Positions 12,311 through 25,720 are shown, numbered from the stretch's first letter. The stretch is DNA of 64,000 bases from Cynocephalus volans (GCF_027409185.1 NC_084465.1:32529864-32593863); one strand, 5' to 3'. Numbers and translations are program-made. The notes: a model not told the origin generated them from the sequence alone.

Positions 12311-12906
12311 TTTACTGTAGATATTAATATTCTTCTCCCCCTCACCTTGCTTCTTCCACCTCTTACGCCCCCTAGAACTAATCTTTTACTCATTCATTAT
12401 CCTTCTAAGCAAGAGATTAGATAAGAGGACTAAGACTGATGGTCTCCATCTAATATCATGAAATGTGCAGATGCTTTTCCTTTCTCAGGCATCTGCGCAT
12501 AATCCCTCAGTGTCCCTGCTCTGCTCATAGTCTGGGTAACTTAGATGCCAAGCTTACCAGCCAGGGAATCTGTATTATTCTTCTCATCCTATAGCCAGTG
12601 CATTGTTTTGTGTTCACTGCACACCAGATCACTATTATCATCATCACTGCCACTGATGACAATAATAAAATAATCTCTCAGGTTTTCACAGATGATGTTG
12701 TGAAAATATCAGGCTGTTTCGCTGTTTCTGTCCTATTTCCTCGGCCTGATCTAAAACAGATCCCTGCGTTGTCTCTTAGTTAATAATGTCTTTTCTAACT
12801 CATTTGACTTCACTCATTTTTCCCCTCCAGATTTTAAATGATGAACAAGTTCTATACAGACTCTTTTCCAAACTGATTTAGTTTAGATTCAGTAGCAGTC
12901 TTGCAG

Positions 12907-13068
12907 GATCATGGAGAGACTGCTAAGTTTAATGCAACAATCCTCTCAGCTCCTACAGAGTATTCATTTCATTGTCAGTTGGTGGGAACAGGCAATTGCT
13001 ATGGTATAAGACTGATTCCCTTCAGTAATAAAGCAAGGCACTGGGACATTTTCATTTCTGAATTCCAA
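12907..13068 (+). CDS. ATP6AP1L: Internal coding exon of a V-ATPase accessory subunit S1 (Ac45)-like gene, probably ATP6AP1L
   Basis: The 54 codons are open and in phase 0 at both ends. A cag acceptor ends at 12906 and a strong donor, CAA|gtgagt, follows at 13069. The upstream polypyrimidine tract is weak. The peptide has the order of conserved features seen in the C-terminal luminal domain of Ac45 proteins: a KFNAT block that is also an N-glycosylation sequon (Asn-Ala-Thr), then a Pro followed by YSFHCQ with a conserved Cys, then a hydrophobic LIP stretch, then a Trp, and a final EFQ directly before the splice site. In the family this domain precedes one membrane helix and a short cytosolic tail, and the protein helps assemble and sort the proton pump. 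The frame stays open past 13068, but the later residues no longer resemble the family, so I end the exon at the donor. Choosing ATP6AP1L over ATP6AP1 rests on the AT-rich, intron-rich setting and is an inference. Upstream exons and the exon for the membrane helix were not found, so a decayed single-exon remnant is possible. Confidence 0.68.
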
Positions 13069-16000
13069 GTGAGTACATATCGTTATTTCAGATGCTATTT
13101 GAAGAGCTATCATTTGCCAGACTGCATCTGGTACCACATGTATTTACAGCATTCTAATTTTTCTTTAAATCTTAGAGAATATGGGAAGAACCTGAGGTTA
13201 TTGATTTTAGATATGCAGGGCTCAGCTAGCAAGATAGGGCCAACTTATATTCTTCAAGGGAAAAATGCTCAATTTCTCATCTTTTCTGATGCTGAAGACA
13301 GCATTAGAAAGAATAATTGAAAATAGGTGATGGACAATCAGCCAGAGGGTTTATTTGATAGCAAAGAGGCTTCTGAGTCCCAGGAAGAGAAATCAGGTTG
13401 TAAGAAAGGCAAAGTGCTACATGTAGTAATAAAGGGAAATTGTGCCACTTTTTCTTTGGTACTGAAACATCTCTTATTCTGCTCCAGAAGAAATGGTGAG
13501 CACTGTTTACTTGTCCCTTTTTTTTTTTTAAGTAAGGAAAATAAAATGGAAGAGTTCTGTAAGTTAGTGATAATTACACTGACCTGAGAAAAAGCCATAA
13601 ATCAAAAGGAAATTGTGACACAATACTGAAACATGAATGGAATATAATTAAACAAGTAATTGCAGATATAAAAGACAACCACAAAACAATAATTTAAAAA
13701 CTCAGGGTTGAGAGTGTCATCACCAGCATACAGTGGTGGTTAAAATTAGAGTAACATTTACAAGAAATTCAAGGAAGAATGTGTGAACCAAGGATTTTAT
13801 ATGCTGCCCTTCAATTTTCACAACTGCAGGAAATCCATTTTAACCATATTTAAAAGCTCAGGGCATATTGCACTCACAACTTCTTAAGGAATCTTCTGGG
13901 GAACACTATCCAATCAAGAGATAATTTAGTAAAAGGACTGCTGGGGAGTATTGTTGCATATATTTAAGTGTACATCTAAGACTAAAACAAAGATGAGAAT
14001 AAAGGTGCAAGATTAGAATGTAAATTTTAAATGCTCTGAATAGACAGAAATAACACAACCAAAAAATGGAGAGGAAAGTATAAAGTTAACAAACGTTCAA
14101 CAGGTACAGGAAAACTTTAGAACACTTAAGAAAGATACATTGTACTGGAAAGGTATTTTCATTCTTAGAAAGGATGAATAAGCATCATCATGACCTTAAT
14201 TAGGGACAAGATAATATAAGACCTCAATAAAAGATACTGATTTTTTAAAACAGAGTTAGATGAATTGATTCTATGGAAAAAATTATGGATCTCAAATAAC
14301 TATGGAGGAAAAAATAGGAAGGCAATAGGGAGTGAGAAGGCTACTACATAATATATATTATAACATACTGTACAACTTCTAAATTAAAACAATGTGAATT
14401 GGCACATGAATGCACTGGCAGCCCAATGGAAAATCCCAAAATAGACCTGAGTGTATATGATAATTTCCAAGTCTTAAGTCACTGGAGAAAAGAGAAATTT
14501 TTCAACAAATTGTGTTAACTGGAGAAATACTAAAAAAAGAAAAAAAAAAAAAAAAGGAGGCAGAGATAAAATTGGGTTCTTCAAATTATATGCAAGAATA
14601 GCTCTTCTAGTTGATTGGAGATCTGAATATATTTTATATAATGAAAATAAAAAAGAGACTATACATATACTAGAAATAAGTGAACTCCTCTATAAACTGG
14701 AAATGCAAAAAAAGAAAAAAAATCCTAATTATAACTGACTCTTAAAGCTATTAAGAAAAATCTGATAAACTTGACCCTATCAATTTTACCAGTAAAGAAA
14801 AATAAGTAAATTAAAAACAAACAAACAAAACTGTGGCAAGGGGGGAAAAAAAAGGATTTGCTTTGCCACTACAGTCAGGCTTTCTCTTTCCAGTTTGACG
14901 TTAATTGCTTTATAATAAAGAAGCTGGAAAAAATGATTTTTAAACTATCTTTAATTTCAATATTTTTGAATTCTAGCATGGCTGACCTACCTAAATAAAA
15001 GAGAGAGGAAGTTAGTTATATGCTTGGAGTGAATCTTGGTCTTTTCTTTCTTTCTGATAATCTCTTTTTCTTTCATCTCTCTGCCTAATCATAAAATACA
15101 GACCTACTCCCACTCTTCCTTCGCCCTCTCTTGTGCTGTCACCGAGAGCCTTCACTATTCATTCCTCCTCTCAGCATGACGATCTGATCTGCCGTCAGGC
15201 CATGAGCAGGCATTTAAGCCTCACAGATTAGAATTTCTGTGCCCTCAAGCCCTTCAGCATCCAGGAACTTTAGAACTTCAGAACGAATGAATAGGCAACA
15301 ACTGATTAAGGTCCCTGAGTTTGTGCGGCAGAGTCAATACAGCTAACTGGGGAAGCCTTGCAAAATGTGGTGAGGAAGGATCATTGCCAGCAATAAAAAG
15401 TTAGTTCTGTGACCTTTGACTATGATGTGTATAAATGGTAGTTTGCAATAGCAAAGGAGAAGAAATGGGTGAAGAAGCAGAGGGAGAAGAGAAATAACAG
15501 CACTACCAGAAATCATTTTTGTCAGTGATGATGGCTAGGTAAAAAAGCTTTCACGAAGGCAAAGGGAAACTAATTGTATTTTTTTCTAGATAAATACTCA
15601 TACACAATTTTCAGCTATTTGTAATATATTTATCCCAAAAGTGGCTTGAGGGTGCTTAAAATAAAAGATTCACTTACAAAGGAAAAAGAATATGAATATA
15701 AATAAAATTGGGTATGATATATATTGGGTATAATATTTATACTTGGGTATAAATAGTATAAGATCATGCACTCATTTTGGGCATGATATTGTAAAAGCTA
15801 AAGCAGTAAAAAAGAGAGAGAGAGAGAAAGAAATATATCACAGAGAGAGAGACTTTTTCCTACTGCCAAATTCTCTGAGCAGTTTTATTTCAAGGATCTT
15901 TATACAGGAGATGGGAAGGAAACATTCAACAGTGTGTCTATAACTAGTTTCCTTCCTCCTCAGGGATACCAGAGATTGTCCTGAATGCTTGCAAATGCTG

Positions 16001-17559
16001 ACTGAAGGAATATACAGGCTAAAAAATAAATAAAGGTTTTACAGGAATGCTTTTAGAAAAGTATATCTGATTTGTCTAGTTTGATTATTACAAAGAAATC
16101 TGAAATTTGTGGATTTACGTACTACAGCTGTAATGAAGGGTAGGATTAAGATATGTAGCCAGAACAGAACGATGTGATTAATGAGGCATATAATTTCATG
16201 AGACCCTAAACTCAGTGGTTTCCCTGTGCTAACTTGACTGGCACCTTATCATATGGTATAACTCTGAAATCAAGTGAACCCAGGTGCAGAAAAGGCTATT
16301 CTGAAAGCAGCATCTAATGTTTGGGGCCATCTGGATATCGATGCTGCTAGCATTATTGTTTTGAATTCTTTGCTAATCATTAATAAAGCCCGAGGCTGAG
16401 GTAGATTCTTATTTCATGTGATTCTGATTGATAATTCAGGCCTTGTGATTGTGCAGGGATAATGAACAATATAAGCAACGTGATCTCCCATTTCTTTTCA
16501 AAGAGGATGCTGACATATTCTTCACATAACTATTCCTTATGGACAACCTTTATAGCACCTGAGGGTCCGGCACAATGAAAACTAAGTGTTTCTATGGCAC
16601 TTAGATTTCCCTGGGGCAAATATGTGGCTTCTTGCAGGTTGGGCTCAGTTTAAGGCTAGAACTTCAAAAACCAAGAGCAAGGAATCACCAGCACGTTCTG
16701 TAGACTCATTTTCAAATACTAATGGTATTAAACATGGCTTAGACCAAGAGCCTGGCAGGAATCTATTTGGGATAGAGGTTTCTAGAGAATGCCTGCAGTG
16801 TTAAGCATTCGTTAATAGAAAAAAAAAAGGTCCTTAACATTTAGAAACAAAATGTGCAGTATTAAAATTGACATTATTATAAAATTTTAAATCCTGCTTT
16901 TTTGGGGGGGGTGTGTGTCTGAATACAAAGTAATTATTTATATGATCTATCAGTCATTTATACCTGATAACTGTACAGCAAATGATAATTCTTGATGCAT
17001 TCAAATAAAAGTCAGAATCATTCTTTTATGGGTATTGCTTGCATAAAGGAGTTCAAGTACAATCAGAGAAAAGGAGAGAGTTGGGTTGTTTTTCTTTTAG
17101 ACTATAGCCACACCATTGGGGAGGTGGTGAAAAAGGTATAGTAGATTCTGGTTAGGATAGTTAGAGTAGGCCAGATTATAGTGGCCTTGAACAGTAAGTT
17201 ATAGAGTTGGGGGTTATTCATTCAAAGTGCCAAGGCATTGAAAAGTCTCAGTAAGCCAGGTCCATGGTCAGGCTTCATATCTTCTCAGACACAGGTAGAA
17301 ACATGTCCTATTCTTGACCCACCAGAACCCTGGCTGTGCGCCACACAGGGCAGTGTTAAGCAAAATGTCCTTTACAGGCATGAGAAGCACGTTAGGGAAC
17401 AGAAATATGCTCCCCAGAACCAGCACTGGTGACTCAGAGTCTTCCTACTCGTGGTCATGGCCTCTCTTTGTTTTTTATCTTCAAGGTGAACAGGTTAAAA
17501 AAAAATGCTATACATGCTGTTACAGGTAAAGAGGGAAAAGTTCTCTTCTTTGTATTAGC
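13069..17559. other. Intron-like sequence downstream of the exon
   Basis: No further coding exon is recognised on the plus strand. The piece 13600-14270 may be an old L1/HAL1 fragment, but I am not sure. An A-rich run lies at 14531-14555 and a short (AG)n tract at 15811-15830. Open frames such as 13327-13587 show no known motif. Confidence 0.4.
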
Positions 17560-17705
17560 AAGTTTTTAAAAATTTTTGTTTTAAAATTTAATTGTACATA
17601 TTTGTGGGGTACATTGTGCTGTTTCAATGCATGCACATATTGTACAGTGGTTCACTTAGGGTAGATAGCATATCCATCCTCTAAAGATTTATCTTTTAGT
17701 TCTCT
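17560..17705 (-). mobile_element. L1 3' terminal fragment, antisense
   Basis: The text 'aattgtacatatttgtgggg' and 'gggtagatagcatatcc' is the antisense form of an L1 3' end. It starts at a T-rich stretch and is severely 5'-truncated. Confidence 0.65.
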
Positions 17706-18179
17706 GCTTTTTGAAACCCCAGAAAGATGCCTTTAGTTCTATTACAGACTCAGCTCCTCAGGCTTAACCAGCCCTCTCATAGTAAGAAACAGTATCTTTA
17801 ACATCTGGCCCATCTCTTCCTTTTCTCTTTGGTTATCTTTTATTAATTTGGAACGCATTTATTTAGGAGAGCTAAAGTATACAAATGTACAAAGAAACAA
17901 CTTTATAGAGTATATGGACTTTTAAAAAAATCTCAACTTATTATAATACAAATGTTCACCAGTATAAAATAGTTTAAAATGTGTTTTAATACTAAAGTAA
18001 ACAAAACAAAAGATTCTTAATTTGTCGTGGTTGAAAACTAGCAAATAAAGGAAGAAATAAATTATCTTGCCTTTCCTATTAAATTTGTACTTCTGATTAA
18101 CAAAGTATTAGTAGAGGAAATGTTTCTTTTCATAAAGAAATTCCAGCTAATAAATGGGGGGAAAAAAGGTAGAAGTAAA

Positions 18180-18970
18180 GAAACATCATTCATCAACTCT
18201 TGATGAATTACTGGAACTAGGCAATGATCGTCAATGACTGTAACATCACAGAAAGAGATAATATTAAATATTTTATGTCCCTTTGAAGAAAAACCGCAAC
18301 CACACCCATAAAATATTTTAGAAAAACAAAAAGGATCCTGATTCTGCTCAAGCTTTTAGATCCGACTACAATTTAATAAGCATGGATTCTAGGAGAACAT
18401 GTTAAGTGATGCTAGAGGATATCATGACAAAGTCCAGACTAATACAAATCACCTAGTTTCTTCAGCAGTTATTGAAAGGGGGAAGAAACAGAAATAGAGG
18501 GGGAACTTATAAGTTAACAGAGACTTAAGAGATGAAGCAACCAATTACATGGTGGAACTTATCAGGATTCAAGAAACAACTGCGGAAATACACATATTAT
18601 ATTTATAAGCAAGTAGAAATGTAAAAACTGCCAAAATTTTGATATTTGGTGATATTGAAGGGTTGTTTTCTAATTTTTTTAAAAGATATTTTAACATCTA
18701 AATGTTACAGTCTAAATATTTCAATGTAATGGTATTGTGGTTATATAAGTAAGAGAGTCCTTACCTTATAGGTATACATATGAAATATTAGCAGATGAAA
18801 TTATATGACTCCTGGGGTTGGCTTCCTGTATAGGAGAAGAGTAGTAGTGAAACAGAATTGGCCATGGATTGATTATTAGTGTGAATCAGAATAACGGGAA
18901 CATAAGGATTCATTATACTCCTGTGTTTGAAATTTCCCATAATAAAGAGTTAAAGTTAAAAATAAAGATA
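18180..18970 (+). mobile_element. L1M 3' end fragment
   Basis: The order 'gacaaagtccagactaat', 'aatcacctagtttcttcagc', 'taatggtattgtggttatat', 'agagtccttaccttataggt', 'gtttgaaatttcccataata' matches an old L1 3' UTR. It ends in an A-rich tail at about 18955-18970. Confidence 0.65.
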
Positions 18971-20864
18971 ACGTATTACCATTTTGTATATTTGATGCAT
19001 TAATAATTCACTAAACACTGCATTCTTGTAGAGTTTTTTTTTTTTTTTTGCATTTATTATAATCTTTTGAAATGCATTTTTTATTCTGGTCATTGTATCA
19101 CCCAAGCAATTTTTATTAAAACGTTTACCTTTATACTTTGTAGGTAATGATCTTATTCCAGGATGACACTACATGTCATAAAGGGAGGTTACTGGCAGAG
19201 AACTCAAGTTTAATTATCAACACACCACCCAATTATTTATCATTCTATCTGGTAAAATTATGCTATAGTTGACATATCTAAGGGAAGATATGTGAGCTTT
19301 AACCTTAGGACCTATAAAAATACTGACTAGGTAACACTCAGCCCCATGGTCTATAAATCATTACTTCCACGTTGTGGGCTAGGCTCTGCCTATCAAACTG
19401 CATTCTTTTATGCCCATTCAGACAACCTGCTTTCTATACAGGGCTGATAACACTCACTTAAAATAGAATTGTGAAAATTGGTAAATTTAAAAATAGTTTA
19501 GCCCTTGACATGAGCTTTGACTAATTATTTCAACCTATAAATAATTGGTACAAACAATTTTAACCCAAAACATATTTGATAAAATGTCTGTGATATCTGT
19601 GACTGACATGCTTCACAATTAAAATACAGACTTCGGGATTATGCTGTGTGGTAGGCAATAAAAAAAAATTTGGTAAGTACTTCCATAAAAAACAATACTA
19701 ATTCTTTAAAGCAGCTCCTTGTCAAAAGTTTCCAATTTAAATTAGTTTTTCCTATCTTTTCTCTTGTAACAATTCATGGAAGTAAGTGAGAACACCAATC
19801 TGAACACCATAGACATGTCTTTCATAAATAACAAAGAGGAATGAACACAAAGACATTAAACTAAGAGCAGCTGACTGCCACTTCAATTACTTTCAGAGGA
19901 CCTTATTCTGCTCTTTTGTTTTTTTGACTTTTCAAATTTTACAAACCACCTTCAAAAGTCACTTGACTTTGAAGCCAGGATGAACATCTAAAACATCCAG
20001 TTCATGTGGGTATTTTGCCTTTTCCCTTTCATATTAGATAATACGAGTGGCTGGGCCACAAGAGCTCCCTCATTGCTTTGAACAGTGAGTTTAAGATGGT
20101 CTACTTAAGTGAGAAACTTAGAATGACTTGTCTATACCCAAGACTTACTTTACAGATTCTGTTATTTGAATTTGAAGCTGCTATTGACCAGTTATCACAG
20201 AAGCAAACTTAAAGATTTTTCGGTAGTAGTGGTTATAGATTTGTGCTGCTCTAGCCACATCCTTGCTTCCAGACTCTCTGGGAAGCTTGAGTTTGCAGAA
20301 GGCCTGGTTAGAGATACTGGCTCAGTCTATGGCTGTAAAGCGGTTGCACTCCATGTAAAACTACCTGGTGAAAAGAGTGTTCTTGGGACCATGACCTCAT
20401 TACTATGTTACTCTCATTAAACAGGGAAAGCTTTTAACTACAACCATCAAACTCAGAATGAACCCTGAGGAACTGAGACCTTGGCAGTAGCTGATGAGCT
20501 ATTTTAATTCTTTTTAATACTGAAATTCTCTTCTTTTAATACACCTCTTGTAACTTTAGACTATAGGGCTGTTTTATTGACCTATTACCAAGAACAATTC
20601 TTAAAGTCTCCAACATAGTGGCTGTTTTCATTGCCTTAAATATTATCCACATACCAGAAATTTTAATAATTGGTGACTGAAGGTCCTAAGGGGAGAAATA
20701 ACTTGTACAGTGATTTATGTATTTACAAGAAAGTAACCATTTTACATTTGACCTACGTTTTGTAATGTTCAATAATATCTTCAACAAAAATTCCCTAAAG
20801 GTGTAGGAATATTTGTTTTGCAAGATAGAAATAACTTCAATTTTCTCCGTTATAAAAAAAAAAT
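18971..20864. other. Unassigned sequence
   Basis: A 17-base T run sits at 19034-19050. No gene or nameable repeat. Confidence 0.45.
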
Positions 20865-21560
20865 GTGCACTCATTGCAAAAAATTCAGAAGGGAATATTA
20901 ACAAATGCACTAAAATAGAAATTTGGAGATAAAGGGAGACTATTTGACAAACAGTTCGCAAACCTTCAGTACAAAATGAAAGTGTGCTCTGCAGGAATTA
21001 TATTGCAAAAGGTCTTGTTCAGATTCCCACTCAGGTCCTCTATGCAAATGAGGGTATTCAAGCTGTTCAGTCCTGACTGGTTTGGACAGTCATGCAAAAA
21101 AGGGATTTTGGCTTGCTGAGTTCTTGCCAGTTAACATTTGACAGGTTACAGTCTATTGGTTAAGTCCAGGTGGCAGTAGTTGGCCAATGGCATAAACAGG
21201 GACAGGTAGCTTGTGGAAGTCCCAAACAGGGTACATGTAGAACTTCTATTTAGCAAATGGCTACTTGGCTCCAGTTTGAATCTAGATCCAGTTAGCCACT
21301 CAGGATTCATCTTGAAGGATTAGCTCTTTCAGGGTTCCCAATATATGAAGAAAACTGATATCCCCACAATCTCATCACTGAAAGATAATCTCTGTTAATA
21401 TTTGGCTATATATTTATGTAGACTTTTAAATATATTTATTGATTCTTATAAAAATATGATCATACTCTACATACTGTTTTGTGATCTGATTTTTTCCCCT
21501 GAAACTGCACACAGAGGAAACTTTCCACTTCAAAAATGTACTTATATACAAATAAAACTT
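20865..21560. repeat. Old LINE-like repeat possibly split by a 400-bp insert
   Basis: The ends (20865-20935 and 21345-21560) look like the two sides of one old repeat that typically runs from 'aaaattcagaa' into 'ctgttaatatttggc' and 'catactgttttgtgatctg'. The middle, about 20936-21344, is unlike it and may be a solo LTR or other insert. No target duplication is clear. Confidence 0.3.
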
Positions 21561-22454
21561 AGAGATATTAAATAATGTCTAGTCAGAAGGTTTTCTATTT
21601 AGGAATAAAGAGGGTAGTGAAGGATTATTTCCAAAATATTAGAAATATCAGAAGTATGTATGTTTCACAAGGACTTCCCCACAAGGTTATAAACAACATT
21701 CCTAAATTCTGTCTTACAAGTTCAAATCCAAAATTTGAAATTTGAAATTTCATTTGTATTTTACTTGCAGACACTTTATTGCCTGGCTGGCTACCGGTAA
21801 CTATGCATAAATTTATTGGTTACTAATTTTATGGTGGGCTCTCCATGTCCTTGTCACTATATAAAAGTTGAAGAAGAAGATAAAATAAAAGTGCTGTTTA
21901 TTTATGTCAGGAATCAGTAAAAATGAGATAGTGCTGCTGAAGGAAGCCTGGGCCTGGCTGTGCTGACAAGTTCCATATGTTTAGAAGAAGCTGCACGTAT
22001 AAATTGGTACTCCAAGTTTTTAAGTTGCAATTTTTTAGCCTGCATGTTGTGGCAACAACTTGACTGCTTTGGAGATTGGCTAAAAAGCCAGTTGTACTCA
22101 AACCCAGTTTTCTTACACCAGACTAAATTTACTAGGGATTTATAATCCAAATCTTGCCCTGTTATCTTGTTAAATATAATAAGGCATCTCCTTTTATCAT
22201 GTGATCATAACTCCAAGAATGCTAAATATATTAAATATATACTTAAAATATATCAAAGATTTATTTAGTCAAATAATGTTTATTTTACTAGTGGAGAAAT
22301 TAACAACTGGAGAAGTGACCTTTTAAAATTACATAGATAATGACTGACGGCTGTGATGAAACCCCTGGCTCTTGACACCTGCAGTCTACCAGACAACACA
22401 GTGTATTAACCACATCTTGTATTTTCTGTACTGTGTTCTGATGCGTTTACATCC
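21561..22454. other. Unassigned sequence
   Basis: No supported gene. Opposing short frames around 21907-22150 are shadows of each other. Confidence 0.4.
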
Positions 22455-22985
22455 AGGGCCTTGCTGACCCTGGAGGCACTTCCCCGCAAAGAGTTAGCCA
22501 ATTCCTAAAGATGGTAAACAACTCCCTCATCAGCACGCTTTTCAAATGCAAACTAACCAATCCAGAGCCCACATCCCTAACAACCTCTTTTATCAGGCTT
22601 TCACACACCAGGGCCATTATCCACCTGTTCTAATCATCCCAGGGCCAGGTACCAAACAACTAGGGACAGCTCCTAGGTGCCAGGGTCCCCTGAAAGTATT
22701 CAAACTGGCCAGTCCTGCACCTGCTGACCTGCTTTGCCCATTCCTTTCCAGGGAAACCACAGTAAAAGCTCTTCCTCATATTTCCCCTTCTTCCTGTGCC
22801 TCATGATTGATCCTAGCCCTTGCCTGGGAACCCCCCTGCCAGTCACAGCATGGCATGGCAGAGGGACATGTGAGATCTAGGGACTGAGTGTAACAAACTA
22901 TCTTTTCAGTGGCAGTTGTCTCCTGGTCTGTTGGCCTTGCCATACCTGAGTAAAAATAATAAACCTATACATTAAAACACATAGC
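22455..22985 (+). mobile_element. Solo LTR-like element
   Basis: It begins near 'gctgaccctggaggcacttc', has a GC-rich middle with 'ccaatccagagcccac', and ends after an AATAAA-type signal in 'aaaaataataaacctatac' near 22960. This layout is typical of a class I LTR. No retroviral genes adjoin it. Confidence 0.5.
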
Positions 22986-25410
22986 TCCTTCTTAACCATG
23001 GTAGACCTTGGTTATGCTACTGCCACCAAATAGGCATTTTGTAACAGAAGTTACAATCATTTGCCTCTGATTCTGCTTGATGACAATATTGTATCATCTC
23101 CAATCATTTGAATAAACCAAAGAGAGGTCAGGACTACACCTCTGTTACAATAATATGTACATATTTATCTATATATAATATTATGATATGAAATATGTGT
23201 GAATTTTGTACATATTTCAAACTTTCCCTTCAATTCATCATTTCCCTCCTCCAAATTAGCATCGAGTTGGCAAATCTGGTTTGCCGTGAGAGTTTCTGGT
23301 TAACTGCTCCATTAAATTCCTTTTGGCTTTGTTTTGGTAGTCCTGAGCTACTTATAACAAGGAACTCATAACATGCTAGTAAAGAAAGATGCACCTAAAA
23401 TCCACATCATTCACAAACTATATTCCTTGACTACGTAAAGGGCCCACCACAAGATCGCAAAATAGGAAGAAGAATCTGTGGGAGTCAGAGAATTTGAGAA
23501 AGCATTTGGGAATTCCTAGAGTGAGGGGAAGTTTTCATATCAGGCACAGAAGTTTGTCTTTTTAAACCAAAGATTTGTAGAAAGGTTGTTCTTTAGCTGT
23601 TATATTGAACTACAAGAAGTTCCCAATTTTAAAAGTGAAAAATTGTTGAATAATGACAATACTCTAGTTCAACTTAATAGTGAAGTAAATAGAGGTTTTT
23701 CTCTGCAAAGTACTATTTTCTATCAAAGTGAGACCTAGAAAAAACAGGGCCTTAACAATCAAAGGTGAACTCTTTACATACTCATATTTTAATTTCCCCC
23801 TTGAATTATATATGGGAGATTACATACAGCATAATTTTCAGTGGTAAATTTTTACAGGCATATTGCCTGCTGCCTCTATAAATGGAAGAGAGGAAAAGAC
23901 AGACAGATCAACACTTGAAGGCTACAAACTTTAGGGCAAAGAATACAGAAGCTCATACTTCTGTAGAGTTTATTTTCTACTCTGGTATTATTACTTTTTC
24001 CTGTCATCTCTAATCTCACAATTACCAAGCTTTCCAGTAGCTTCTCCTGATGGCCTGATAACTTCATTTTTACATCTTTCTCTAACATTTATAGATGGTG
24101 AATTTTATACCAGTTATGAGAAAACACTGATTACTAACTGAATGTAGAAGTTTCCTCAGTATTTCCTCCCTGGTATTATATTTTAACATGGTAGCATTTG
24201 AAAAACGCATTATAGCAGCTAGTAAATAAAGATTATACTAGTATAAATCTGTGCCTTCTCAGAGGAAGAGAAATTGATTGAAGTGAAAAAGATTTTTTGT
24301 GTTGTTTATCTTAACATTAGTAGAGCAAACCTTCCAAGATTTTCTGTGCCTCCACAACCTCTTCTATTTGTAGATTCTAGGCGCTGGTGTCAAAAAACAC
24401 CTTGCATTCATGTGCAGTGACTCTTGTTCCTCTATCCTGACATTTAAATAACTAGAGAACATTAATAAATTCACTTTGGAGACTGATATATATAATCCAC
24501 ATGATATTACATCTACAGTGAACAATAGAATGGGTGACCCAGGAGACCCACCTTGGTTGTTTCTTCAGAAAATGTAATCTTGTCTGACTTATCTTGTGCA
24601 CGGTTTCTTAGTATTGTGTTGTGAGTGAATGTATACTTCCTTGGTTTGATATGTTCCAGAGCAAAGACATGTTTTTTTAATTGCCTTCAAGCCTAAAACC
24701 CTCGAAAGTCAGACAGAAACAATATGGTCTTAGCCATAATAACAACTCCATATCAAAAACCTCATGGTCATCACAATGACAATCTGGCTAGCTGTTCCAT
24801 AAGGGTTAATCACAGTCTGAAATAAAGGCCTAAAATGAAGTCAATGGGTTTTCTTAATCTAATGAGTTATTAAAAGGACCTGTGGAGTCTGCCTGCAGAT
24901 TTATTTTTATTATCAGAGGTAGAACCCTTCAGGGTTCTCATTTCAGAGAAAATAAGGTATTTGTTAACAAATGATATACTGAAACACATTTAAACACCTG
25001 GCTAATTAAAAAAAAAAAAACCTCAAAGCAACAATGATAGAACCTATAAAGATTTGTGAAATGAAAAGCTGGAAGCATCAGAATGCAGCATATATAATAT
25101 AAAAAGTGAGAAGGAGAAAACACTCATTTTGAGGTACAAAAAGGGAAAACTTAGACAGGAGGTCTCAGAAAAGGCTGCACTTTGACAACAGAGGAGACCG
25201 TACTGTCCAGGAGGTCTATCTTCAAGCAGGTAGACCCCGGCCTCCTTAAATCAGTGGGACACATTACTTCACTAAGTTTATTTCTAAAATTTTCTTGATT
25301 TGTCTAGTCATTTTTATGCTATTATTTCAATCAACTGATTATACATTATCTGGAAACCCGGCACCCAGAATTAAGGTCTTTTCAGCAAACTGGGGACCCC
25401 AGGATCTGAA
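22986..25410. other. Unassigned sequence
   Basis: No gene or repeat recognised, apart from an A-rich run at 25009-25021. Confidence 0.4.
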
Positions 25411-25581
25411 TTTTGCTTTGTGTCGCTTCACCCCCCATGGATTTGTCACCACACTTCCCCTGGGTGATGGAGACACAAAGGATTACTCAAAGGCCATCTC
25501 TTCCAAGCAGTGAGAGGCCCTGAAGTGGTTAACTTCCCAGGCACCCTCTAGTGAGAGGGATCCCTTCCTTGGGAAATTAAC
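25411..25581 (-). mobile_element. Inverted copy of the ERV LTR 3' end
   Basis: The reverse complement matches the last ~170 bp of the complete LTR at 29377-29938, from its 'aatttcccaaggaaggg' block to its 'cacaaagcaa' terminus, with scattered differences. It meets the plus-strand copy at 25577-25581, where both share TTAAC. Paired with 25577-25699 it forms an inverted repeat with a loop of about 43 bases (25534-25576). Confidence 0.85.
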
Positions 25582-25699
25582 CACTTTGGGGCCTCTCACT
25601 GCTCGGAAGAGATGGGCTTTGAGTAATCTTTTGCATCTCCGTCACCCAGGGGAAGTGGGGTGACAAATCTGTGGGGGGGCAAAGCAACACAAAGCAACA
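25577..25699 (+). mobile_element. Truncated 5' LTR of an endogenous retrovirus
   Basis: Matches the last 123 bp of the 3' LTR (ending 29938) and ends in the same 'caaagcaaca'. Everything upstream in the LTR, including promoter and polyadenylation signal, is missing and replaced by the inverted copy. Confidence 0.85.
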
Positions 25700-25702
25700 A
25701 AA

Positions 25703-25720
25703 TGGTACCCCATGTGAGGA
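25703..25720 (+). other. Candidate retroviral primer-binding site
   Basis: TGGTACCCCATGTGAGGA starts three bases after the LTR end, with the TGG expected for pairing to a tRNA CCA tail. I cannot assign the tRNA. Confidence 0.5.

Noticed and set aside
13069..13320. Continuation of the Ac45-like frame past the exon
   Set aside because: The frame stays open for 84 more codons, but family resemblance ends exactly at a strong GTGAGT donor, so this is intron read-through.
16440..16560. Short frame with an Asp-Cys-Ala motif as the next Ac45 exon
   Set aside because: The surrounding residues do not follow the family order and no membrane helix follows.
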